A DNA stretch of 36,745 nt from Sphingobacterium thalpophilum. Lineage in GTDB: Bacteria; Bacteroidota; Bacteroidia; Chitinophagales; Chitinophagaceae. The DNA is taken from assembly GCA_945871875.1 (NCBI GenBank), contig CAMBYC010000001.1, forward strand, positions 71,202 through 107,946, written 5' to 3'. Position numbers and translations under genes: made by a program. Below are positions 1 to 9,202 of this stretch, piece after piece. Numbering within the stretch: the first letter of the stretch is position 1; the number at the start of each line of letters is the position of its first letter. The notes below the pieces were generated by a model. It saw only the letters and a program-made list of their open reading frames with translations, did no database searches and had not been told where the DNA came from.

Positions 1-42
1 GAATAGGAAAATCGCCGTTTTATTTACAATTGAATTGCTGTA

Positions 43-348
43 TTATTTGTTAATTGGAATTTTTGCTATTAGCCAATCTGTTAATTCAATAGCTGCAGTT
101 CCATTTTGAAAAGAAGCATTTAGTCGGTCTTTTACAATGTATTCGTTGTAAATCCAAGGATCTCCAATTGCAAAAACAGTTCCTTTGCCGAATTTTGTAT
201 TTGCCATAACAATGTCGCCATTATCTTCTAAAACCATTTTAGCAGGAGTTTTAATTTCAATTGTTGTAATCCCTTTCAAATAAAGTGTTTCAGCTTTTTT
301 GAAAACATCATGTTGCTCAAGAACAGTAATTCTACCAACGGTAATTGT
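43..348 (-). pseudogene. C-terminal remnant of a GH105-type (unsaturated uronyl hydrolase) protein
   Basis: The frame is open from just after a TAA at 349-351 down to the stop at 43-45. No ATG begins the homologous part; the only internal start candidate is a TTG at 279. The residues (FKKAETLYLKG, then FGKGTVFAIGDPWIYNEY, then a C-terminal ELTDWLIAKI) match from memory the C-terminal beta-rich, DUF4350-like domain that follows the catalytic barrel in many Bacteroidota GH105/GH88-like proteins. A full protein would be several hundred residues longer, and the entire hydrolase domain is absent, replaced by the susC upstream region. I infer a truncated, non-functional leftover at the edge of the locus. 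It could still be expressed as a short peptide, but nothing suggests a function. The family assignment is from recalled motifs, not a search. Confidence 0.6.
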
Positions 349-412
349 TTACAACTTTATCAAATCCAATAAAATAGGTATATAATGTGGTTGATGGATA
401 CTTATTAACTTC

Positions 413-430
413 TACGAAAACGTTTTCGTA
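413..430. promoter_or_regulatory. Perfect 18-bp palindrome, probable LacI-family operator
   Basis: TACGAAAACGTTTTCGTA is its own reverse complement over all 18 bases, with the central CG step typical of LacI/GalR-family operators. It lies 126 bases before the susC start, in the only long non-coding stretch upstream of the locus, and a LacI-type regulator is encoded within the same locus at 8156-9190. I saw no second full copy in the window. Assignment to that regulator is inference from form and proximity. Confidence 0.7.
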
Positions 431-475
431 ATTTTTTATTTTACATTAAACGATTTAGTAAATGATTTTATTTAC

Positions 476-498
476 TTTAGGATGTTGATAATCCTAAA
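476..498. promoter_or_regulatory. Inverted repeat upstream of susC
   Basis: TTTAGGAT (476-483) and ATCCTAAA (491-498) are perfect 8-bp inverted arms around a 7-base spacer, GTTGATA. The spacer contains the TTG proposed as the -33 element of the susC promoter. This could be a second regulator site or a chance AT-rich repeat. It has no T-tract, so it is not an intrinsic terminator. Confidence 0.4.
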
Positions 499-514
499 TC
501 AACTGTTATGTTTA
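485..514 (+). promoter_or_regulatory. Candidate Bacteroidota-type promoter of susC
   Basis: TTG at 485-487 is followed after 19 bases by TATGTTTA at 507-514, which matches seven of eight positions of the Bacteroidota TAnnTTTG -7 box. This would start transcription near 520, about 35 bases before the susC ATG. The assignment rests only on consensus and spacing. Confidence 0.4.
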
Positions 515-556
515 GGTTAATAATTTTCAACGATTACCAAAATTAAAATTGCCATC

Positions 557-3500
557 ATGAGGAAAGTCCTTTTTCTTGCGTTCACGTTGTGCTGTTTTAC
601 CAGCACGTTATGGGCACAAACACGTCAAATTACCGGACGAGTGCTATCAAATGAATCTGGTTCAGCCATTTCAGGTGTCAGTATTACAGTTAGAAATTCA
701 ACAAAAGGTGCGGTATCTGATGCCGACGGAAAGTTCAGCATTTCAATTCCTGCAAAAGGGAATACTATTTTGGTATTCAACTCAATAGGATATGTTGCTC
801 AACAACTTACAGTAAGTAACCAAAATGCTTTAATCGTTCGATTGGTAACTGAGAACAAATCATTAGAAGATGTAGTAGTTGTGGGTTATGGATCTGTTAA
901 AAAGAAAGACCTTACAGGTGCTGTAGGAACAGTAAAATCTGCAGAAATCGTTAGAGGAAATCCATCAAATGCTACACAGGCATTACAAGGACAAGTTCCT
1001 GGGGTATTGGTAACCAAATTGAGCAACAAACCAGGTCAACTTTGGTCAATTGCAATTCGCGGTGAAAATACAATTACTGCTGATCCTAACGCTGATGGAA
1101 CCAAAAACCTAACATTAGTATCAAGTACACCGCAAGCTCAGGGCACAGAACCTTTGGTTGTAATTGATGGTATTATCGGTGGAAAATTACAAGATATTAA
1201 CCCAGCTGATATTGAAGCAATGGATATATTGAAAGATGCATCTTCTACAGCCATTTATGGATCTAGAGGTGCAAATGGTGTAATCATCATTACTTCAAAA
1301 AGAGGATTGACAGGAAAACCACGAGTTACTTTAGATATGTATGTTGGTCAAAAGACTCCAGCCCATCTTCCGGTTATGGAAAATGCACAAGAGTTTTATA
1401 AATCTACAATTACTGATGCTCAATTGAATGGTTCTACAATTACAGAAGCAGGAACATTTAATGTAAACGAAATGAACATCATTAATAAGGGAAAATCTAC
1501 AGATATGGCAAGAATGTTATCCAAACCTGGAATTAATACTGGAGCTACATTAACTGTATCTGGTGGAAATGCTGGAACAACTTATCGTATTTCTGGTGGT
1601 TATATTCAAGAAGATGGTATGGTTCCTCTAACTAGCTACAAGAAAATCAACATGAATGCAGCAATGGATTCAAGAATTACTAAATTTTTGAAAGTTGGAT
1701 TCACTTTATATGAAAACTACTCTACAAACCCAACCGGTTCATTAGAAGTTCCAAGAACTGTTTATCGTGCAAGACCTACCAATACTATTTATTACGCAGA
1801 TCTTATTGATGCAAATATTGGAGGTGATGCTGCAATTGGACCTGTAGATGGTTATGCTGTAAGAGGTGGAAGAAACGATGCTGTTAATCCATTATTGGAA
1901 GCTTCTAGTTTAGCAAACTATACTTGGACAAGAAACGTATCGAGTCAAATGGGTAATGCTTATGCAGAAGTTAATTTGTTAAAAGGTTTAGTTTTTAAAT
2001 CATCTATTTCAGCCTCTTACCAAATGGCTAAACAAGATGAGTATAGAGGTAAATATTCAAAATCAGTTAATGTAACTGGAAACACTAGAGCATCTGTAGA
2101 AAATGATTATTTTTTCGCATATACTCTTGATAACCAAATGACTTACAATTACCAGAATGGTAAAAGCAAGTTAAATGTAACTGCCCTACAGAGTGCTTTT
2201 AAGACTACTACTGAGATGAACGTAATTGCTGTAACTGGCTTACCTTATGTTTCATATTGGTATAATTTGTCATCTACAACTGGTACACCAACTGTGGGAA
2301 GTTTATTCAATCAAAGGACATTATCCTCTTACATGGGTAGAATGAATTACACATTTAATGATAAATATATTTTCACTTTCACAGGTCGTTCTGATGGTGC
2401 ATCACAACTTGCAGAAGGTCACAAATGGGCATTTTTCCCTTCAGGTGCTGTTGCTTGGCGTTTGGGTGATGAGAAATTTATCAAGAAAATCAATGCAATT
2501 TCAGATCTTAAATTGCGAGTAAGTTATGGTCAAGTAGGTAATTCAATTGTTTCTCCTTATTCTACATCTGCTACTTTATTTACAACTACTTATTCTTTTG
2601 GTCAATCTGCTGGTGTCGGTTTTGCACCGAACAATTTGCCAAACCAACTTTTAGGGTGGGAAAGAAGCCAGGAGTTGAATCTAGGTTTAAACATTGGTTT
2701 GTTCAAAAACAGATTATCTGCAGTTGTTGAAGTGTACAACAGAACTACAAAAGATTTGATTATGAGGCAGGCATTGCCAACTACTAATGGTTTCAGTTCT
2801 GTTATTGACAATGTAGGAAGAGTATCTAATAAGGGAGTTGAAATTTTATTGAATACAGTTAACGTTTCAAACAAGAATTTCAATTGGACCACATCTTTAA
2901 ACTTTGCAAAAAATATTAATAAATTAGAAGCATTACCAAATGGTGCAATGTTTGGATGGAGTGGTTCAACCAATCCTGAAAACGTATTGGCTGTAGGTCA
3001 TCCTTTGAAGAGTTTCTTGTATTTCCAATCTGCAGGTATTTGGCAATTGGCTGATAGCACATTAGCTAAAAGTTATGGTGCTGTACCAGGCAATGTTCGT
3101 ATTGTTGATCAAAATGGCGATGGCAAGATTTCTTCAGGTGTAATAGGTAAAGACGATAGAATCATCTTAGGTTCTCAATTGCCTAAGTTTACAATGGGTA
3201 TGACCAACCGAGTAAGCTATAAGAATTTCGACTTAGCTGTTATGTTGTATTATCGCAATGGAACAATGTTCAGAAACGGTTTCTTGAGTAACTATGTTTC
3301 TGGAGCAGGCGGCGGCGGTCGTTTGAAATTGAATTATTGGACAAGAAATAATCCATCTAATGAGATGTGGGGTATGGGATTAAATAACATTCCTCAAACT
3401 GATGCTTTATATTATGAAGATGCATCTTTTTTAAGAATTTCAGATGTTAGCTTTGGATATACAATGCCAAAATCAAGTTTAGACAAATTGGGATTGGATA

Positions 3501-3640
3501 GATTGAGAGTTTATGGTCAATTGATTAATCCTAGATATTTTACAAATTTTAATGGTGGAGATCCTGAGTACAATGGTGCTGCCTATATGGACGATTTTCC
3601 ATCTATGACGTTTACCTTGGGACTAAATTTAGGATTCTAA
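557..3640 (+). CDS. SusC/RagA-family TonB-linked outer-membrane transporter
   Basis: This is the outer-membrane transporter of the locus, importing oligosaccharides with TonB energy and working with the SusD lipoprotein encoded next. At 1027 residues it is a usual SusC length. Visible parts are a signal peptide (about 1-20, ending LWA before QTRQITG), a carboxypeptidase-regulatory-like beta domain (about 23-100), the EDVVVVGYGSVKKKDLTG stretch that opens the plug domain, and the conserved LKDASSTAIYGSRGANGV segment near residues 225-243 typical of SusC plugs. A long beta-barrel follows and ends in a terminal Phe, as expected for outer-membrane insertion. The ATG at 557 directly precedes the signal peptide. 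The candidate promoter and LacI-type operator lie just upstream. The family call is secure; the substrate is inferred only from neighbouring enzymes. Confidence 0.95.
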   Translation: MRKVLFLAFTLCCFTSTLWAQTRQITGRVLSNESGSAISGVSITVRNSTKGAVSDADGKFSISIPAKGNTILVFNSIGYVAQQLTVSNQNALIVRLVTENKSLEDVVVVGYGSVKKKDLTGAVGTVKSAEIVRGNPSNATQALQGQVPGVLVTKLSNKPGQLWSIAIRGENTITADPNADGTKNLTLVSSTPQAQGTEPLVVIDGIIGGKLQDINPADIEAMDILKDASSTAIYGSRGANGVIIITSKRGLTGKPRVTLDMYVGQKTPAHLPVMENAQEFYKSTITDAQLNGSTITEAGTFNVNEMNIINKGKSTDMARMLSKPGINTGATLTVSGGNAGTTYRISGGYIQEDGMVPLTSYKKINMNAAMDSRITKFLKVGFTLYENYSTNPTGSLEVPRTVYRARPTNTIYYADLIDANIGGDAAIGPVDGYAVRGGRNDAVNPLLEASSLANYTWTRNVSSQMGNAYAEVNLLKGLVFKSSISASYQMAKQDEYRGKYSKSVNVTGNTRASVENDYFFAYTLDNQMTYNYQNGKSKLNVTALQSAFKTTTEMNVIAVTGLPYVSYWYNLSSTTGTPTVGSLFNQRTLSSYMGRMNYTFNDKYIFTFTGRSDGASQLAEGHKWAFFPSGAVAWRLGDEKFIKKINAISDLKLRVSYGQVGNSIVSPYSTSATLFTTTYSFGQSAGVGFAPNNLPNQLLGWERSQELNLGLNIGLFKNRLSAVVEVYNRTTKDLIMRQALPTTNGFSSVIDNVGRVSNKGVEILLNTVNVSNKNFNWTTSLNFAKNINKLEALPNGAMFGWSGSTNPENVLAVGHPLKSFLYFQSAGIWQLADSTLAKSYGAVPGNVRIVDQNGDGKISSGVIGKDDRIILGSQLPKFTMGMTNRVSYKNFDLAVMLYYRNGTMFRNGFLSNYVSGAGGGGRLKLNYWTRNNPSNEMWGMGLNNIPQTDALYYEDASFLRISDVSFGYTMPKSSLDKLGLDRLRVYGQLINPRYFTNFNGGDPEYNGAAYMDDFPSMTFTLGLNLGF

Positions 3641-3671
3641 AATTTAAGCTAATTTAAAAATATCAAATTAT

Positions 3672-5606
3672 ATGAATATTAATAAAAATATCAAAAAAGC
3701 TACATTGGCTATAGCATTATGTAGTATGGCTTTTTTGGGATGTAAAAAATCTTTTTTAGATGAATACAACCCTGCAAGTAGAACAACGGATAACTATTAT
3801 AAAGACCCAACTGGGTATGAAGGTTTGATTAACTCTTGTTATCCTTTATTAAGAAATATTACTCAAGCAAGACAATTAACCTTGAAAGGCACAGATATTT
3901 TTGCAGCAGGTGGTTGGGGTGGTATCTTTTACAAACAAGCCAATCAAATAGGTAACTATCTTGACCAATATGATACCAGATTCAATTCTACATCTGGTGA
4001 ATTACAAGGTTATTGGGATGATTTGTACAAAGAAATCAATAGATGTAATGCTGCAATTGGCCGTGCTGATGCAGTAGTTGGTATGGATGCAACTAAAAAA
4101 TCAATCAGAGTTGGTGAAGCGAAGTTTTTACGTGCTTTGTCTTATTTCTGGTTGGTTCAACAATGGGGAGATGTTCCTATGCCATTGACTGAAACTGTTG
4201 CTGGTTCATTGGCAGCACCTAAAACTACCTCAAAAGATATTTATACCAATATCATTAAAGATTTAAGCGATTGTTTAACTGCATTACCAGCTACTCAGGC
4301 TGATGCCGGCCGTCCAACTTTAGGTGCCGCTAAATTTTTATTGGCTAAAGTATATTTGACAAGAGGTTGGAATTACAATAATACATTAGGTGGAACACCT
4401 GCTGACTTTACTTCATCTTTAGCACTTTGTGATGATCTTATAGGTTCGGGCACTTATCCGTTAGAAGCTGATTGGAACAACTTGTTCCCTCTGCATCCTA
4501 AAAAAGTAACAGGAACAATGCCTTCTTTGGCAGCTTCAGTGGCTACTTGTAATGCTAGTAAAGAAGTAGTATTTGCTATACAGTATGCAAATCCGGCTTT
4601 CTATTATGGAGATGGTAATACCAATCCTGCTACTGGTTTAATTGGAAACAATATGCATAGCCAATATTATGGAGCTTTTAGTGGTGTTGCTCAAGCAAGT
4701 GGTGCTACATCATTATACTCAAAATACCAGGGTGGTGGGTTTCAACCAACTTGGGCTGCTTACCGTTTGTTTGATCCAACTTTAGATGCTCGCTATGAAG
4801 GAACATTCAATAGTGTTTCCTATGCAACTTCTGCAACTCCGGTTACTTTAAGTTTAAAAAACAATACTTACGCTCAGCCAACTGTTTCTATAGTTTATAA
4901 TTTTGGAGATACAACAGCTGTAATTTTCCCTTGGAACAAACCAATTACTGATCCTGCACAAAGAGGAAAAAATGTATTGGGTGGAACTAAGAATTATGCA
5001 GTTTCAAACATCAGTGAAATTGTAGGTTATGCACCTTTAACTCCAACAACTGGTGTGGTTGACAACATGTTCTGGGGTACGCCAATGTTCTGGAAATTCT
5101 TCCAACCAGGAGTACCTTTCGCTGATGGATTCTCAACATATAACGACCCTATTTTCCGATCAGCAGAATTGTACTTAATGGCTGCAGAAGCTATTGTAAA
5201 AGGTGCAACTGGTGCTAAATTGGGAACTGCTGATGTTTATTACAATAAGGTTTTAGATCGTGCTTTGGGAACTGCAAATGCAGGCAAAACACCTAACCGT
5301 GCATTGAATCCTGAAATCGGAGACGAACCTAGCACAAACGTATTGGGTTATCGTGCAACTCCGTCTAACATAACCATTGATATGATTATGGATGAAACTG
5401 CAAGAGAGTTTATGGGTGAAGGTCAAAGATGGAACGATCTTAAACGTACAAACACTTTAATTTCAAGAACATCTAAGTACAACCCTTGGACTGGTTATGG
5501 AGCTACTGGAACACCAGTTATTGCAACAAAACACTTGTTGAGACCAATTCCTCAAGGAATGATTGATGTTACCAATCCAAAAATTGAACAGAACCCAGGT
5601 TACTAA
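3672..5606 (+). CDS. SusD/RagB-family glycan-binding lipoprotein
   Basis: This is the surface lipoprotein that caps the SusC barrel and binds the glycan. The N-terminus has a charged start and a hydrophobic run ending in AFLGC, giving a lipobox with Cys24 as the acylated residue. The body begins KKSFLDEYNPAS, typical of the family. The C-terminal part has the family hallmark segments, with ELYLMAAEA and then ETAREFMGEGQRWNDLKRT near residues 575-595. At 644 residues it is somewhat longer than many SusD proteins, but all expected parts are present. It starts 31 bases after the susC stop, so the two are surely co-transcribed, and a strong terminator follows its stop. Confidence 0.95.
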   Translation: MNINKNIKKATLAIALCSMAFLGCKKSFLDEYNPASRTTDNYYKDPTGYEGLINSCYPLLRNITQARQLTLKGTDIFAAGGWGGIFYKQANQIGNYLDQYDTRFNSTSGELQGYWDDLYKEINRCNAAIGRADAVVGMDATKKSIRVGEAKFLRALSYFWLVQQWGDVPMPLTETVAGSLAAPKTTSKDIYTNIIKDLSDCLTALPATQADAGRPTLGAAKFLLAKVYLTRGWNYNNTLGGTPADFTSSLALCDDLIGSGTYPLEADWNNLFPLHPKKVTGTMPSLAASVATCNASKEVVFAIQYANPAFYYGDGNTNPATGLIGNNMHSQYYGAFSGVAQASGATSLYSKYQGGGFQPTWAAYRLFDPTLDARYEGTFNSVSYATSATPVTLSLKNNTYAQPTVSIVYNFGDTTAVIFPWNKPITDPAQRGKNVLGGTKNYAVSNISEIVGYAPLTPTTGVVDNMFWGTPMFWKFFQPGVPFADGFSTYNDPIFRSAELYLMAAEAIVKGATGAKLGTADVYYNKVLDRALGTANAGKTPNRALNPEIGDEPSTNVLGYRATPSNITIDMIMDETAREFMGEGQRWNDLKRTNTLISRTSKYNPWTGYGATGTPVIATKHLLRPIPQGMIDVTNPKIEQNPGY

Positions 5607-5622
5607 TTATATTTTTTAAAAT

Positions 5623-5678
5623 AAAAATACTTGTCAGCCAGGATGTTTATCATTGAACGCTGACAAGTATTTTTTTTA
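5623..5678 (+). terminator. Intrinsic terminator after susD
   Basis: AAAAATACTTGTCAGC (5623-5638) pairs over 16 bases with GCTGACAAGTATTTTT (5659-5674) across a 20-base loop, and the right arm runs into a T-tract. It lies 16 bases after the susD stop and 74 bases before the GH92 start. Enzyme genes downstream therefore depend on read-through or their own promoter, for which I saw no convincing consensus. Confidence 0.85.
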
Positions 5679-5751
5679 AGTTTTTCGATGCTTTCTATAA
5701 TATTTATTTTAGCACAAAACTTATTCCTGCATTAGTTTAAATACTAAAATT

Positions 5752-8127
5752 ATGCGGCATTTATACCTATCCATCTTTTTAGGATGTTTCTTTTTTACCT
5801 CTGTTTTTTCTCAAAGTATTAATTCTTTTTCCAAAGTAGATCTAGTTGAACCAATGGTAGATGCTGCCAATTCAAGGTTTTTCTATTTTAGTTCTGCTTC
5901 TAGACCATTTGGAATGGTCAATCTTAGTCCTGATATGAACCTAAATGGCACTTGGAATACAGGATATCGTTACAATGAAGATACTATCAAATGTTTTAGC
6001 CATATCCATTGCTGGGAAATGTCTGGCATTCCAGTATTACCTACAACTGGCACATTTAAGGGACAATTAGGTCCTTCAAAGTATGGATCCTCTTATTCAC
6101 ACTCAACAGAAATTGCAAAACCTGGGTATCATAAAATCATTTTAAATGATTACAATATTAAAGCTGAATTAACATCCACTACAAGAGTTGGATTCCATAG
6201 ATATACCTTCCAGAAATCTGCAGCGAGTGATATTTTATTTGATTTCACTACAGTGCTTGGTTCTTCTGAAACAAAATCGGCATCTGTTCATAGAGTAAAC
6301 AACCATTCTATAGCTGGAGAAGTTACCATGGCTGCTACCATTCGCCGCCCAAAGCCTATAACCATTTTTTTTGTAGCTGATTTAGATAAAGATTTCACAA
6401 GTTTTGGAGGTTGGAAAGATGGAACTTTAATACCTTCAGCAGATTCGATTGCTGGGACACATACTGGTGTTTTTTTACATTTTGCCACAGTTCAAAATGA
6501 AATTAGACAGATGAAAGTAGCAATATCTTACGTTAGTATTGCCGAAGCTAGAAACAATATGCAAACAGAATTGCCCCATTGGGATTTTGATCGCATCGTT
6601 AATGAATCTGCCATCGATTGGAACAAATGGTTGGGGAGAATTGAAATTGAAGGTGGAACTTTAACAGAGCAACGCAGATTTTATACTGATTTATGGCATG
6701 CATTACAAGGAAGACGAATTGTGAGCGATGTGAGTGGAACTTATATAGATAATACCGGTAGCACCCCACGAGCTAGACAAATTCCTTTAGACAAAAACAA
6801 TAAACCCAAATTTAGTTCATACAATTCCGATTCTTTCTGGGGTGCTCAATGGTCTTTGAATACATTATGGCATCTGGTTTATCCTGAAGTAACGGAAGAT
6901 TTCATTAATTCATTATTGTTGATGTATGATGATGGTGGTTTGATACCACGAGGACCTTCTGGAGGAAATTATACTTATGTAATGACTGGCGCTGCTACAA
7001 CACCATTTATTGTTAGTGCCTATCTTAAAGGAATTCGAGGTTTTGATGTAACAAAGGCATATCAAGGCATGCGAAAAGACCATTTCCCTGGAGGAATGAT
7101 GAGTAAGGCGGGTTACGAACACTCTACTTTTAAAGGTGGTGGTATTGAAGAATATATCGAAAAAGGATATGTGCCTTATCCGTTGACGGAAAAAAAATAT
7201 GGTTTTCATCAAGATGGAGCGGCACAAACTTTGGAATATGCCTATCAAGATTATGCTTTAGCCCAAATGGCCAAAGTGTTGGGTAAAAAAGACGATTATC
7301 TTCTTTTTAGCAAAAGAGCTTTAAACTATAAAAATATTTATAATGCGGAAGCAGGTTGGATGTGGGTAAAAGACAAATCTGGAAATTGGGCACAGCCGAT
7401 TGATATTTTAAACTATGAACACGGTTGGGTTGAAGGTAATGCTGCCCAATATACTTGGTTTGTACCGCACGATGTTAAGGGACTGATTAGCTTGATGGGT
7501 GGAAACGAAAAATTTACTCAAAAACTCAATATTTCTTTTGAAACTGCTAAAACGCATGGTTTTGTATCTGGTAAATCAGAAAACCCAACCGATCAAGAAC
7601 TAAAAAGAAGGGTTTACATCAATTATGGCAATCAACCTTGTATGGAAACTCCTTTCTTGTTTAATTATGCCGGGAAACCATGGTTAACGCAATATTGGAC
7701 TCGTCAACTAATAGATTCAGTTTATAGTGGAATTTCTCCTCAAAAAGGATATAGTGGTGATGAAGACCAAGGTTTGATGGGAACTTTGGCTGTATTGCTT
7801 AAAACTGGATTGTTTTCTACCAATGGAGGTACATCTGTTAAACCATTTTATGAAATTACTAGTCCCGCTTTTAAAAAAATAACCATCCATTTAAATAAAA
7901 AATATTATTCAGGGAATGATTTTGTAATTGAAGCATTGCAAAATGCTCCTAATAATGTGTACATACAATCGGCAACACTAAATAATATATCATTTAACCA
8001 GCCTTGGTTATTTCATTCAACCTTAGTAAAAGGTGGGAAGTTAACTTTGGTTATGGGCGATAAGCCCAATTTAAAATGGGGTTCAAAGCTTGAATTAGCT
8101 CCACCCTCTATGCATGATGACAAATGA
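5752..8127 (+). CDS. GH92 family alpha-mannosidase, secreted
   Basis: This is a calcium-dependent inverting exo-alpha-mannosidase of family GH92, which removes terminal alpha-linked mannose from glycans such as high-mannose N-glycans or mannans. The 791-residue protein has a signal peptide (about 1-20, ending VFSQS) and the N-terminal beta-sandwich signature SRPFGMVNLSPD. The (alpha/alpha)6 domain follows, with SFWGAQWSLNTLWHLVYPE and GGLIPRGPSGGNYTYVMTG. Catalytic candidates are Glu561 in VEGNAAQYTW (general acid) and Asp670/Asp672 in SGDEDQG (base). Their spacing of 109 and 111 residues is the same as I recall between Glu533, Asp642 and Asp644 of BT3990, supporting activity. GNQP and FLFNYAGKPW are also present. 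It follows the susCD terminator and precedes the lacI-type gene by 28 bases. Linkage preference (alpha-1,2, 1,3, 1,4 or 1,6) cannot be read here. Confidence 0.93.
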   Translation: MRHLYLSIFLGCFFFTSVFSQSINSFSKVDLVEPMVDAANSRFFYFSSASRPFGMVNLSPDMNLNGTWNTGYRYNEDTIKCFSHIHCWEMSGIPVLPTTGTFKGQLGPSKYGSSYSHSTEIAKPGYHKIILNDYNIKAELTSTTRVGFHRYTFQKSAASDILFDFTTVLGSSETKSASVHRVNNHSIAGEVTMAATIRRPKPITIFFVADLDKDFTSFGGWKDGTLIPSADSIAGTHTGVFLHFATVQNEIRQMKVAISYVSIAEARNNMQTELPHWDFDRIVNESAIDWNKWLGRIEIEGGTLTEQRRFYTDLWHALQGRRIVSDVSGTYIDNTGSTPRARQIPLDKNNKPKFSSYNSDSFWGAQWSLNTLWHLVYPEVTEDFINSLLLMYDDGGLIPRGPSGGNYTYVMTGAATTPFIVSAYLKGIRGFDVTKAYQGMRKDHFPGGMMSKAGYEHSTFKGGGIEEYIEKGYVPYPLTEKKYGFHQDGAAQTLEYAYQDYALAQMAKVLGKKDDYLLFSKRALNYKNIYNAEAGWMWVKDKSGNWAQPIDILNYEHGWVEGNAAQYTWFVPHDVKGLISLMGGNEKFTQKLNISFETAKTHGFVSGKSENPTDQELKRRVYINYGNQPCMETPFLFNYAGKPWLTQYWTRQLIDSVYSGISPQKGYSGDEDQGLMGTLAVLLKTGLFSTNGGTSVKPFYEITSPAFKKITIHLNKKYYSGNDFVIEALQNAPNNVYIQSATLNNISFNQPWLFHSTLVKGGKLTLVMGDKPNLKWGSKLELAPPSMHDDK

Positions 8128-8155
8128 TTTTTGTCTAAACTTAATGAATGATTAA

Positions 8156-9190
8156 ATGAAAAAAGTATCCATAAAAGATATTGCCCGAGAATTGAATATT
8201 TCCATTACTACTGTTTCTTTTGTAATAAATGGTAAAAGTGAGGAAATGGGCATTAGTAGCAATACTGCAAATAAGGTTCATGATTTGATTAATAAGATGG
8301 GGTACAATCCAAATAGTGCTGCCCGAATGCTTAGAACCGGTAAATCAAAAACAATAGGATTAATTGTGGAAGATATAAGCAATTATTTCTTCGGAAAAAT
8401 TGCAAAAGTTATTGAAATTGAAGCCAATAAAAACGGCTATAATGTATTTTTTAGTAGCACTGAAAACAACGACAATACGGCAAGGGAACTTATCAGTAAA
8501 ATGAAAAAAAGTTCTGTGGATGGATATATTATTACCCCTACAGTTGGTATTAAAGATGAAATTTTTAAACTAAAAAAGGAAAATGTTCCATTTGTGTTGT
8601 TGGATCGTTTTATTCAGGATGTAGAAACCAATTATGTGGTTGTAGATAACTATAATGGGGCTTATGATTTAACTAAACATCTTTTGGGAAATGGATTTTC
8701 AAAAATTGGATACATTTCAATTTTTAGTGAGATGACACAAATGAAAGACCGAGAAAGGGGTTTTAGTAGTGCTTTGGCAGATGCTGGAATAGAAATTAAA
8801 GACAATGAAATTTTAAAAGTTAATTTTGAAGATTTGTATGAAAATTTGTTGAAATCTATACAAGAATTTTTAAAATTGAATCCCCAATTGGATGCACTTT
8901 TCTTTGCAACAAATTACTTAGGTGTAGCAGGAATTGAAGCCATACAACAAGCAGAGCTGAAAATTGGAGAAGATATTGCGGTTGTTTGTTTTGATGATAA
9001 TGATATCTTTAGGTTATTGAATCCATCTATTACGGTTTCCGCACAACCCATTAGAGAAATTGCTATTCAATCTATTGACTTATTGTTAAAAGCGATAAAC
9101 AATTTAGAAGCTCAAAAACAAGTGGAGGGTAAAATTCTCCAACCAACTGTTATACAAAGAAATTCTAGTATTGCTAAGAATAGAAATTAA
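8156..9190 (+). CDS. LacI/GalR-family transcriptional regulator
   Basis: This is a cytoplasmic sugar-responsive DNA-binding protein of 344 residues. The N-terminal helix-turn-helix (about 3-25, VSIKDIARELNISITTVSFV) is followed by the hinge-helix region SAARMLRTGKSKTIGLIV near 56-73. The rest is a periplasmic-binding-protein-like effector domain with typical segments (VVVDNYNGAYDLTKHL, DALFFATNYLGVAG, AVVCFDDNDIFRLLNPSITV). It sits inside the enzyme operon between GH92 and the sulfatase, 28 bases after one and 12 bases before the other, so it probably controls this locus. The 413-430 palindrome is the obvious candidate operator. Whether it represses or activates is unknown. The effector is likely a mono- or oligosaccharide released from the substrate. 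Confidence 0.93.
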   Translation: MKKVSIKDIARELNISITTVSFVINGKSEEMGISSNTANKVHDLINKMGYNPNSAARMLRTGKSKTIGLIVEDISNYFFGKIAKVIEIEANKNGYNVFFSSTENNDNTARELISKMKKSSVDGYIITPTVGIKDEIFKLKKENVPFVLLDRFIQDVETNYVVVDNYNGAYDLTKHLLGNGFSKIGYISIFSEMTQMKDRERGFSSALADAGIEIKDNEILKVNFEDLYENLLKSIQEFLKLNPQLDALFFATNYLGVAGIEAIQQAELKIGEDIAVVCFDDNDIFRLLNPSITVSAQPIREIAIQSIDLLLKAINNLEAQKQVEGKILQPTVIQRNSSIAKNRN

Positions 9191-9202
9191 ATTATCATTT
9201 TA

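Noticed and set aside
332-449. A 38-codon minus-strand frame passing through the palindrome, reading like protein (for example VEVNKYPSTTLYTYFIGFDK).
   Set aside because: It has stops on both sides, no start codon and no recognised family. It may be further debris of the truncated gene, but the evidence is too thin to annotate.
2602-2973. 123-codon minus-strand frame inside susC.
   Set aside because: It lies wholly within a clear SusC gene, has no signal or family pattern, and is a shadow of the coding strand.
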